A DNA stretch of 64,000 bases from Acidobacteriota bacterium. GTDB lineage: Bacteria > Acidobacteriota > Blastocatellia > UBA7656. Position 1 is the first letter of the stretch; each line of letters opens with the position of its first letter. The notes under the pieces were generated by a model that was not told the origin of the DNA, did not search any database, and was given only the letters and a program-made list of their open reading frames with translations. Both the position numbers and the translations under genes were made by a program. The DNA lies in the NCBI GenBank assembly GCA_016201275.1, contig JACQDB010000149.1, positions 1-64,000 of the forward strand, written 5' to 3'. Of this stretch, positions 45,398-53,026 are shown piece after piece.

Positions 45398-45598
45398 ATG
45401 GCTGAACGAATTCGCACCATTCGCCTTCAAAAACTTGATGAGCAAGGTAGTGCAGACGACCTTCAAAATACAACGCCTGCCGAACGCTTAGAGATGCTGT
45501 GGCAGCTGGCGCTTAATGCTTGGGCATTCACAGGAAAGCGAGTTGCTGAACAAAGACTTCCTAGAGATGTTGTCCGCGTTTTGCGAGGCGAAGGTTGA
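45398..45598 (+). CDS. Small antitoxin-like protein of a nucleotidyltransferase pair
   Basis: ATG at 45398 follows CAGGAGTGCTAAAA. The 66-residue protein (MAERIRTIRLQKLDEQGS, TPAERLEMLWQLALNAWAF) resembles short proteins that commonly precede a nucleotidyltransferase gene in putative toxin-antitoxin modules; assignment rests on my recognition of this pattern. Its end overlaps the next frame by 56 bases. The module lies between two subunit genes of a molybdoenzyme, where it would normally have no place. Confidence 0.6.
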   Translation: MAERIRTIRLQKLDEQGSADDLQNTTPAERLEMLWQLALNAWAFTGKRVAEQRLPRDVVRVLRGEG

Positions 45599-45782
45599 AT
45601 TTATGCTAGTTGGCTCTTATGCGTTTGAGGTAAAGGAAAAAGCGTTGATGCTTTCACCTATTGCCAACTTGGAAAAACTCGTTCGCCGTATTAGCCAAGA
45701 GTTGCGTGCGTTGAAAACAGGTATTGAATCTCTACCTACAACAACGAAAAAATTACCGCTAAAGAAAAAACAGCAAGGTTAG
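45543..45782 (+). pseudogene. Truncated nucleotidyltransferase gene
   Basis: TTG at 45543 would begin LNKDFLEMLSAFCEAKVEFMLVGSYAFEV, the first helix-strand of minimal nucleotidyltransferases (the L-V-G-x-Y-A stretch that ends in the GS-type active-site motif). Then homology stops: the catalytic Asp-x-Asp core is missing and the frame continues into an unrelated Lys/Leu-rich tail (ISQELRALKTGIESL). It is a decayed partner of the small gene at 45398, with the catalytic part deleted. The frame ends 10 bases before the molybdoenzyme gene. Confidence 0.55.
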
Positions 45783-45792
45783 AAAAATAGTT

Positions 45793-48636
45793 ATGCGACG
45801 CAAAGATGACAACGACGCCACCCCAACCGAACAACCGAAGCAGGAGACTCCAAACGGCTGGCGGCTCGCCAATTATCCGCCTTATGAAAAATGGGACGAC
45901 TGGACGGAGTACGACGCCAAGAGCTGGCCGAAAAAAGTTGAGAAGCACTATTCGTTAGTGCCTACGACTTGCTTCAATTGTGAAGCGGCCTGCGGCCTGC
46001 TCGCCTACATAGACAAAGACACTGGCGAAGTCCGCAAGCTCGAAGGCAATCCTCTGCACCCCGGCTCACGCGGGCGCAACTGTGCCAAAGGCCCTGCAAC
46101 GCTCAATCAAATCAACGACCCGGAACGCATACTTTATCCGCTCAAACGCATAGGCAAACGCGGCGAAGGCGGTTGGCAACGCACCACCTGGGATGAAGTG
46201 CTGGATACCTTCGCCGCAAAAATTCGCCAAGCGCTGATCGAAAATCGCCGCGATGAAGTGATCTATCATGTAGGGCGTCCTGGTCACGATGGCTACATCG
46301 AACGAGTGCTGCAAGCTTGGGGCGTTGATGGTCACAACTCGCATACCAATATCTGTTCGTCATCGGCGCGCGTAGGTTATGCGCTATGGCAAGGCGCTGA
46401 CCGCCCTTCCCCCGATCACGCCAATGCCAAATTTATTTTGCTGCTCAGTTCGCATCTCGAAACCGGCCATTATTTCAACCCCCACGCCCAACGCATCATG
46501 GACGGCAAAATGGCAGGCGCGAAAATTGCCACCATTGACCCGCGTTTATCAAATACCGCTTCGATGTCCGATTACTGGTTGTCGCCTTGGCCTGGTACAG
46601 AGGCGGCGCTGTTGTTCGCTATGGCAATGGTCAACTTGAACGATGGCACATTCAATGCCGAGTTCCTGCGTCGTTGGGTGAATTGGGAAGAGTTCTTGCA
46701 AGCCGAGCATCCGCAGTCGCCTTGCACTTTCGACGAATTCATAGCGGCTTTGAAAACAACCTACGCCAAATACACGCCTGAGTATGCAGCGGAAGAATGC
46801 GGCGTACCCGCAGCTAAAATTATCGAAGTCGCCAGAGAGATAGCCAAAGCAGGAACCGCATTTTCCACCCACGTCTGGCGCAACGCGGCGGCGGGCAATT
46901 TGGGCGGCTGGCAGGTGGCGCGCGCTTTGATGTTGTTATGCGCGTTGAACGGCAGCATAGGCACTAAAGGCGGGGTCTCGCCCAACGTCTGGAATAAATT
47001 TGTCGCCGCGCCTTTTTCTCAACCCGCGCCACAGAAGGTTTGGAATGAATTGCTCTACCCGAAAGAATATCCGCTCGCTTATCACGAGTTGAGTTTCTTG
47101 TTGCCGCATTTTCTCAAAGCCGGTCGCGGCAAACTCTCGGCTTACTTCACTCGCGTGTACAATCCTGTGTGGACCAATCCCGATGGCATGAGTTGGGTAG
47201 AGATGCTGCGCGATGAAACCAAAGTCGAACTGCACGCCGCCTTGACGCCAACCTGGAGCGAAACTGCTTGGTTCGCCGATTACGTTTTGCCTATGGGCGT
47301 AGGCGCAGAACGTCACGACTTGATGAGTCAGGAAACCCACGCAGGGCAATGGATTTCTTTCCGGCAACCGGTGCAGAGAGTGCTGCGCGAACGCCAGGGC
47401 GAAACCTTCAACTTCACCTATGAAGCCAATCCCGGCGAGGTGTGGGAAGAGGATGAATTCTGGATAGAGCTTTCGTGGCGCATAGACCCAACCGGCGCAT
47501 TAGGCATACGCAAACATTTTGAGTCGCCTTATCGCCCAGGCGAAAAGATTACCATCAACGAATATTATCAATGGATTTTTGAGAACAGCGTTCCCGGTCT
47601 GCCCGCAGAAGCGGCCAAAGAAAATCTCAAGCCGATAGATTTCATGCGACGGCACGGAGCCTTTGCCGTGCAAAACACGGTTTACGATTTACACGAAGGT
47701 CGCTTGCGTGAAGACGAACTCGCAGGCGCTACGGTTGCAGAAGGCAGTCACAAAATTATCAAAGACGAGAAAGTAATAGGCGTGATGATAGAGGGCGAAG
47801 CGTTGCGCGGTTTTGCTACGCCATCGCGGAAATTGGAATTTTATTCACAGACCATGAAGGATTGGAAATGGCCGGAATACACCGTTCCTGCTTATATCAA
47901 GAGCCATGTCTATTGGCGAAATCTGAATCAGGCGAAGGGCGAATTTTTATTAGTGCCGACCTTTCGCTTGCCAACCTTGATTCACACGCGCTCTGGCAAT
48001 GCCAAATGGCTGTATGAAATTTCGCATACCAATCCTTTATGGATGAACCCAAAAGATGCAGAAAAAATTGGCTTGCAGACCGGCGAGTTGGCGCGTGTCA
48101 ACACCGACATAGGCTATTATGTGTTGCGCGTCTGGGTGACCGAAGGCATACGACCGGGGGTGGTAGCCTGTTCACATCATCTGGGGCGCTGGCGTTTGAA
48201 AGAGGGCGAAGGGGTTGACCGCTGGGCTTCGGCTTTGGTTGATCTACAAGAATTGGGCGAGGGCAAATGGAAGATGCGCCAGTTGACAGGGGTGCAGCCC
48301 TTTGCCAGCGCCGACCCCGATTCCGAGCGCGTCTGGTGGCGAGAAGGCGGCGTGAATCAAAACCTGACCTTTCCTGTGCATCCCGATCCGATCAGCGGTA
48401 TGCACTGCTGGCATCAACAGGTGCGCGTGGAAAAGGCGCAACCGGAGGATAGCTATGGCGACATCGTGGCGGATACCAAACGCTCGCATGAAATATTTAA
48501 AGAGTGGTTGAAGAAGACCCGCCCGGCTCCCGGCCCCGATGGTTTGCGAAGACCCTTGTGGTTGGCGCGAGCCGTCCGCCCAGCCCCGGAAACCTACTTC
48601 TTCAAACAGAAAGAAAGTCCAACGCAAGATGAATGA
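45793..48636 (+). CDS. Molybdopterin oxidoreductase catalytic subunit (DMSO reductase family)
   Basis: A 947-residue cytoplasmic-facing enzyme (no Tat leader). The N-terminal [4Fe-4S] motif is CFNCEAACGLL...RNCAKG, then GQ-like pterin contacts in WQRTTWDEVLDTFA and GRPGHDGYI. The likely molybdenum ligand is the Cys in HTNICSSSARVG, as in polysulfide/thiosulfate or nitrate-type relatives. Other blocks are ATIDPRLSNTASMSDYWL and, in the C-terminal domain, HTNPLWMNPKDAEKIGLQTGELARV. It should be reduced or oxidised through the fused Fe-S/membrane subunit. Substrate is not determinable; a tetrathionate, polysulfide, arsenic or other oxyanion role is possible. No maturation chaperone gene is nearby. 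Confidence 0.85.
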   Translation: MRRKDDNDATPTEQPKQETPNGWRLANYPPYEKWDDWTEYDAKSWPKKVEKHYSLVPTTCFNCEAACGLLAYIDKDTGEVRKLEGNPLHPGSRGRNCAKGPATLNQINDPERILYPLKRIGKRGEGGWQRTTWDEVLDTFAAKIRQALIENRRDEVIYHVGRPGHDGYIERVLQAWGVDGHNSHTNICSSSARVGYALWQGADRPSPDHANAKFILLLSSHLETGHYFNPHAQRIMDGKMAGAKIATIDPRLSNTASMSDYWLSPWPGTEAALLFAMAMVNLNDGTFNAEFLRRWVNWEEFLQAEHPQSPCTFDEFIAALKTTYAKYTPEYAAEECGVPAAKIIEVAREIAKAGTAFSTHVWRNAAAGNLGGWQVARALMLLCALNGSIGTKGGVSPNVWNKFVAAPFSQPAPQKVWNELLYPKEYPLAYHELSFLLPHFLKAGRGKLSAYFTRVYNPVWTNPDGMSWVEMLRDETKVELHAALTPTWSETAWFADYVLPMGVGAERHDLMSQETHAGQWISFRQPVQRVLRERQGETFNFTYEANPGEVWEEDEFWIELSWRIDPTGALGIRKHFESPYRPGEKITINEYYQWIFENSVPGLPAEAAKENLKPIDFMRRHGAFAVQNTVYDLHEGRLREDELAGATVAEGSHKIIKDEKVIGVMIEGEALRGFATPSRKLEFYSQTMKDWKWPEYTVPAYIKSHVYWRNLNQAKGEFLLVPTFRLPTLIHTRSGNAKWLYEISHTNPLWMNPKDAEKIGLQTGELARVNTDIGYYVLRVWVTEGIRPGVVACSHHLGRWRLKEGEGVDRWASALVDLQELGEGKWKMRQLTGVQPFASADPDSERVWWREGGVNQNLTFPVHPDPISGMHCWHQQVRVEKAQPEDSYGDIVADTKRSHEIFKEWLKKTRPAPGPDGLRRPLWLARAVRPAPETYFFKQKESPTQDE

Positions 48637-48695
48637 AGCAGGCTTTGAGAGCGCTTGAGACAAAAGATTTTTCTACTGAATGAATAAAGCGATGA

Positions 48696-48726
48696 GTTGA
48701 GCGGCGATCAAAGACCGCCGCTCAAC
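48696..48726. terminator. Hairpin after the molybdoenzyme gene
   Basis: GTTGAGCGGCG (48696-48706) pairs perfectly with 48716-48726. It lies 60 bases after the stop. The same GTTGAGCGGCGGTC motif recurs as the arms of the element at 58120-58300, so it may belong to a dispersed family rather than being a dedicated terminator. Confidence 0.5.
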
Positions 48727-48903
48727 CAGGTATTGTGGTTGTGGATAAATGAAATTCGTTACAAGTTTGCAGGCAAAAGTCTTTTGCAAAACCATCTTAT
48801 CTATATGCGCGGCCCCCCAAGATTCGGGAGATGAAACTTGGCGCACCGCATGAATGTTCATCTCGTCGCGGCGGTCATACCGAATCTTGGTGTGCCGCCT
48901 CTC

Positions 48904-49005
48904 TAGAGCGTGTCGCAGAAATGGATTTTTTGCCCAGATATTGTATGTGATGGTGTAACTAACCACAAGATATGGACTATTGCTGGAATTTCGCGACACA
49001 CTCTA
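48904..49005. repeat. 95-100 base palindromic dispersed repeat, copy C
   Basis: The most complete copy: begins TAGAGCGTGTCGCAGAAAT and ends ATTTCGCGACACACTCTA, giving inverted termini; inner CCAGATATTGT / ACAAGATATGG also pair. Related to 17226-17325 and 20483-20580. Confidence 0.8.
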
Positions 49006-49040
49006 TCTACCCAGCCGGTTTGAAAATTGCCGGTCGCTTA

Positions 49041-49150
49041 GGATGGTGGAAGAAATCAAGTGCAAGACTTGAGTGCTTTTCAAAGGCCCTGTACGGGCGA
49101 CCCTGCGGTGGTCGCCCGTACAAGGTTGCACTTGATTTCTTCCGCCATCC
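49041..49150. repeat. Nested palindromic element
   Basis: Outer arms 49041-49065 and 49126-49150 pair with one mismatch (GGATGGTGGAAGAAATCAAG). Inside, GTACGGGCGACC (49091-49102) pairs perfectly with 49110-49121. It abuts the 225-base repeat on its right. Confidence 0.7.
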
Positions 49151-49153
49151 TTA

Positions 49154-49378
49154 GTTTTTGCGCCGTAGGCGCATAGGAGAGTAGCTCTTGGTGGAGCCAC
49201 GGGAAGACGCAGGCGGCATGACGGTCGCGCTCTGGCAGAGCGCCGGAGGCTGGCGGCAATCTATCTCCTTCACCCTTTCAGGGCGCGCCGCGTTTGCCCA
49301 AACTTGGTTCCAGTCAGTGCCTACCGCACTGGCTAATTTCCTGCACCCCTTGCGGGGCAAAGCAGGCTGGGTAGCTAC
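49154..49378 (-). repeat. About 225-base dispersed repeat, copy 2 (inverted)
   Basis: From GTTTTTGCGCCGTAGGCGCA to CAGGCTGGGTAGCTAC, matching the reverse complement of 31582-31804. The differences are scattered substitutions and short indels (for example around GTTTGCCCAAACTTGG versus the other copy). No transposase is associated. Confidence 0.8.
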
Positions 49379-49446
49379 AAGTCTTTTACAAAACCATCGC
49401 AAAAACCCTTATTTTTCGGGCTTTTTGATGCGATGTTGAAATGAAT

Positions 49447-49697
49447 TACCCCGCAGCAAGCTGCGGGGTATCAGTCAGCAGTGGAAACCGATGCTTCGCT
49501 TGCGAATTCAACATCCGCAAGCAAAAGGTCAGTTTTACGCAGCAAGCTGCGGGGTATTAAACCCGCAACAGAATAAATTTAATCGGATGTTCAAAAATCT
49601 GGCTATAGAGACCAACAGGCAATTCCAATCTGAAAATTTTGAAGCGCCCCTGACCCCTTGTGAAATATTTGAAGCGCCCCTGACCCCTTGTGAAATA
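49447..49697. repeat. Small repeats upstream of trkA
   Basis: The palindrome TACCCCGCAGCAAGCTGCGG (and following GGTA) at 49447-49470 has a near copy at 49536-49556. A perfect 30-base direct duplication, units 49638-49667 and 49668-49697 (TTTGAAGCGCCCCTGACCCC...), follows. The whole 48637-49953 interval contains repeats and no supported gene. Confidence 0.7.
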
Positions 49698-49953
49698 GAG
49701 GGCAAGCCTTTCTGCATAGAGTACGCTGGCTCAGAAACCGCTCACAAGAATTCAGTCAACAGGCAAAGAGTAAAATCGTTATCAGATTCAGGTTCGAAGG
49801 TTTCCGGTTGGCAGAGCGTGTCGACAGGCGGATAATTCCCTACGCATAGCAGCGCCATAGAAGTGGCGACCGTGGTGGGCTATGCCAGCAGCTTGAGTAG
49901 TTGAAAGCCGGTCGCCTCGCTACATTAATTCAGCATGAAAAGAGAAAACCGTA

Positions 49954-51117
49954 ATGAAAATTGTTGTACTTGGATATGGCAGAGTTGGTTCGCGTACCGT
50001 TAAAGCCTTGCTCGAACGTGGGCATGAAATTTCGTTGATTGATAAGGAAGCCTCGCGCTTGAGTCGGGCGGCGCAGTTTGAAGGCATCGAATTAATTCTA
50101 GGCAATGGCATAGATGTAGATGTACAACGAGAAGCCGGTATGGCCGAGGCCGACATTTTATTGGCCTTGACGCCCGATGACAATGTCAATTTGATGGCCT
50201 CACAGGTGGCGCGCAAACAGTTTCAAGTGCCACGCGCTGTGGCTCGCGTTTATGAACCAAGCCACGCCGAAGCGACACAGGAAGACCCGCAACTCATCGT
50301 CGTTTGCCCGACCTTATTTGCCGTTGACCTGTTGATTGAAGAAGTGGATCGCGGTCTGGTTCATATTCCCAGAGACAGTAACGCGGCGCATCCGCCTGTG
50401 GTCGAGGCGCAGCCGCACGAAACCGCTACCGACGAAGCGCGCTACATCATAGTGGCGGGGGGCGGCAAAGTCGGCATCAATTTGGCGCGTGGGTTACTTT
50501 CCAGCGGTCACGAAGTCGCCGTCATTGAAAGCGACCCGTCGCGTGCGGCGTCATTGTCGAACCGTTTGGAATGCCCGGTTTTTCTGGGCGATAGTTCAAC
50601 TCATGACGTTCTTGAATTGGCTGGGGCCGCACGCGCACGCGTCTTTGTAGCGGCCACCGGCAGCGATCAGGATAATTTGATCGCCTGCCAGTTAGCCAAA
50701 AAAGTTTTCGGCATCCCGCAAACCATCGCCCGCGCTTCAAATCCCAAGAACGAATTGGTGATGGCTAGTCTAGGCGTGGATTCGACGGTCAGCTCTACAG
50801 CAATTATTCAACAGGTCATTGAGCGCGAATTGCCGACCTTGCGTATCAAGACCATGCTGAACCTGCCGGATGGCGCATATCAAATTCTGGAATACCTGTT
50901 GGACGACACCGCGCCGGTTATCGGGCAAGCCGTGCGCGACATCAATTTGCCGCAGGAGAGTAATTTGATTGCTGTACTCAGAGGTAACCAGACCGTCGTT
51001 CCCAGAGGCGATACCCGTTTGAGTCAGAACGATCTGGTGATGGCACTGGTCAGCAAGGAACAAGAGTTTGAATTGCGGAAGGCGCTATTAGGTGACAAAG
51101 ATACGGTCTTTGAATAA
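49954..51117 (+). CDS. trkA: TrkA-type potassium uptake regulatory protein
   Basis: A 387-residue cytoplasmic protein with two RCK_N/Rossmann halves. Half 1 starts VVLGYGRVGSRTVKAL (loop GxGxxG) and half 2 IIVAGGGKVGINLARGLL. NAD-binding acidic residues end strand 2 in both (SLIDKEASRL, AVIESDPSRA). A C-terminal TrkA-C module (APVIGQAVRDINLPQESNLIAVLRGNQTVVPRGDTRLSQND) closes the protein; the first half seems to lack its own. TrkA gates a TrkH-type channel by binding NAD/ATP. No trkH gene is in the window. Confidence 0.88.
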   Translation: MKIVVLGYGRVGSRTVKALLERGHEISLIDKEASRLSRAAQFEGIELILGNGIDVDVQREAGMAEADILLALTPDDNVNLMASQVARKQFQVPRAVARVYEPSHAEATQEDPQLIVVCPTLFAVDLLIEEVDRGLVHIPRDSNAAHPPVVEAQPHETATDEARYIIVAGGGKVGINLARGLLSSGHEVAVIESDPSRAASLSNRLECPVFLGDSSTHDVLELAGAARARVFVAATGSDQDNLIACQLAKKVFGIPQTIARASNPKNELVMASLGVDSTVSSTAIIQQVIERELPTLRIKTMLNLPDGAYQILEYLLDDTAPVIGQAVRDINLPQESNLIAVLRGNQTVVPRGDTRLSQNDLVMALVSKEQEFELRKALLGDKDTVFE

Positions 51118-51145
51118 GCCGTCGGCTCTCAGTGCTGGTCTTTTG

Positions 51146-51197
51146 CAAGCGCTAGAGACAGCGCTTCTGGCGCTGGTCAGGCGTTCTCTAGCGCTTG
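51146..51197. terminator. Hairpin after trkA
   Basis: CAAGCGCTAGAGA (51146-51158) pairs perfectly with 51185-51197. A second pairing (CAGCGCTTCTGGCGCTG) lies in the loop. It is 28 bases after the trkA stop codon. The region 51118-51547 contains this and a short possible gene remnant. Confidence 0.5.
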
Positions 51198-51298
51198 CTT
51201 AACGCTGTCTCTTTCTGTTTCGATTCTTCTACTATTCGATTTCCCTTGCCACGCTTCCAAACCGGCGCGCACCGCCTCGCCGAACGCTCCCGTCAAAT

Positions 51299-51436
51299 AT
51301 ACCTATTCGCGCTGAAGAAACTATTGACGCCTGTGATTACTGGTATTTTAATGATGAAGGTGAGATTTTGCCCTTACTAGCTGTGTTCAAAATCTCTTTC
51401 GATGAAGTTGAAATCACCTGGTTTTCTCAACGGTAG
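51299..51436 (+). other. Possible C-terminal gene remnant
   Basis: An open frame of 45 codons with no start, reading PIRAEETIDACDYWYFNDEG then EILPLLAVFKISFDEVEITWF, ends TAG at 51436. The amino-acid content looks like the end of a globular protein rather than random sequence, but no family is recognised. Confidence 0.25.
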
Positions 51437-51547
51437 AGGCGGTTACGAAACATCTTCCTGTACACGCCTCAAGCGTACTGCACAAGTGGAATACTCCCGG
51501 CACTCCGGTTTTGCAGAGATTCGATCAAGGGTTGCAACGTCTTCATT

Positions 51548-52756
51548 ATGGAAATCAACGTCAGCATTATCGGCCTTATCATACAGTGCGTCGGCATACT
51601 CATCGTCATGGGGCTGTCATCGTTTATGACGCGCTCCATCAAGAGGCTGTCGCTAGAGTATTGGACTTTGGCCTGGGTGGCGCTCTCGGTGTCGCTGGTG
51701 GCGCTCTCGCTGGCTTTTAATGTCCGTGCTTTCGCCAGACTCTATTTTTTCTTTTATTACTTCTCCGAATATCTGTTCGGGTTGCTGTTCATTGCCGGAT
51801 GCCGCAATTTTTCCACCGGCGAAAAACTTACGCGACGCGACTGGAAGTGGGGCGTCGCGGCTCTCGCCATCGCCTTGCTACTGGCAAGCCTGCCGATTCA
51901 TTTCAATAAGCGCTTTATGCTGCATTTTGCCATCGTCGCGTTGCTCTTCTGGTCGGCCTACCGAGCGCTTGCTCCGGCCCGACGCCGCGCCGCTGCCAGT
52001 CCCGGCTTGCGCGTGATGTCCACCGCCTTGATGCTGCTGACCATCAATTTCATTCACTATATTCCGGTATTTGCCATCGTCATCTATTTCAATTTTCCGC
52101 GAATGGCGGCCTATCTCAGCTTCACTTCGATTTACGATATGCTGCTCGAAACTCTGCTCGGCTTCGGCACGGTGATGGTCGTCATGGAAGATTTGCGCCA
52201 CGAAGTCGAAGGCATGAATACGGAATTGTTACTGGCCCAAACTCGACTGGAAACGCTGGCGCGCATAGACCCTTTGACCGAAGCCTTCAACCGCCATGCC
52301 TTCTATTCGCTGACCGAAGCCAAACCCAATCAGCCGCTGGAAAAAGTTTCCGGCTGCGTCGTCGTCATTGACATAGACGATTTGAAACCGATCAACGATA
52401 AGCTTGGGCATACGGTTGGTGATTCGGCCATACGCGAAGTCGCTTCGTCTTTACGCTCGATCATCCGCGCCGAAGATATGTTGTTTCGCTGGGGCGGCGA
52501 TGAATTTCTTATCCTCATGCTCAACAATTCGGAAGAGATGGTGAATCTACGACTTTCCGAATTGCTCCTCAGCCTGCAACCCAATAGCGCTCTCGCTACC
52601 CTTGAACCGATACCTATTCTGTTTTCCTATGGCATCTCGGCGTTTGCCGGTTTGGCAGAGATTGAACAGGCCATTGAAAAAGCCGACACCGCTATGTACA
52701 CCATGAAGAAACGGCGCAAAACCACGTTGACCACTTCCAGTCTTACCTCCTCCTGA
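51548..52756 (+). CDS. Membrane diguanylate cyclase (GGDEF)
   Basis: A 402-residue protein with about six membrane helices in the first 200 residues and a cytoplasmic GGDEF domain. The catalytic loop is FRWGGDEFLILM at about 316-320, and the product-inhibition I-site RAED lies five residues before it, so it should make c-di-GMP and be inhibited by it. IDPLTEAFNRHAF and DIDDLKPINDKLGHTVGD are also intact. The seven-helix-like sensor region has no named domain. A second GGDEF protein, with an FHA sensor, is at 55639. Confidence 0.88.
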   Translation: MEINVSIIGLIIQCVGILIVMGLSSFMTRSIKRLSLEYWTLAWVALSVSLVALSLAFNVRAFARLYFFFYYFSEYLFGLLFIAGCRNFSTGEKLTRRDWKWGVAALAIALLLASLPIHFNKRFMLHFAIVALLFWSAYRALAPARRRAAASPGLRVMSTALMLLTINFIHYIPVFAIVIYFNFPRMAAYLSFTSIYDMLLETLLGFGTVMVVMEDLRHEVEGMNTELLLAQTRLETLARIDPLTEAFNRHAFYSLTEAKPNQPLEKVSGCVVVIDIDDLKPINDKLGHTVGDSAIREVASSLRSIIRAEDMLFRWGGDEFLILMLNNSEEMVNLRLSELLLSLQPNSALATLEPIPILFSYGISAFAGLAEIEQAIEKADTAMYTMKKRRKTTLTTSSLTSS

Positions 52757-53026
52757 AGCCCCGCTATGGCTTTTTCGCTGCACCGTGTCGGCACCATATT
52801 TCCCTATCACCGGCCATTATCCGCTGGCGCAGCGACTACGCTTGCACCATATTTCTACCGCCATCACAAAAAGCGATTTCGTTGCCGCAAGGATTTGCGA
52901 TATGATGAAAAGCAAAATAGATAGAATCGAATTTACCGTTTGAAAAGCAACAACGCTGCTTGTATTATCGCGTTGTCGTTCGCAGCGAATTGGAGAACCA
53001 CAGGTATCTTTTCCGGGAGGATTGTC

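Noticed and set aside
45793-48636. Periplasmic nitrate or Tat-exported molybdoenzyme
   Set aside because: No twin-arginine leader before the Fe-S motif, and the partner subunit also lacks one.
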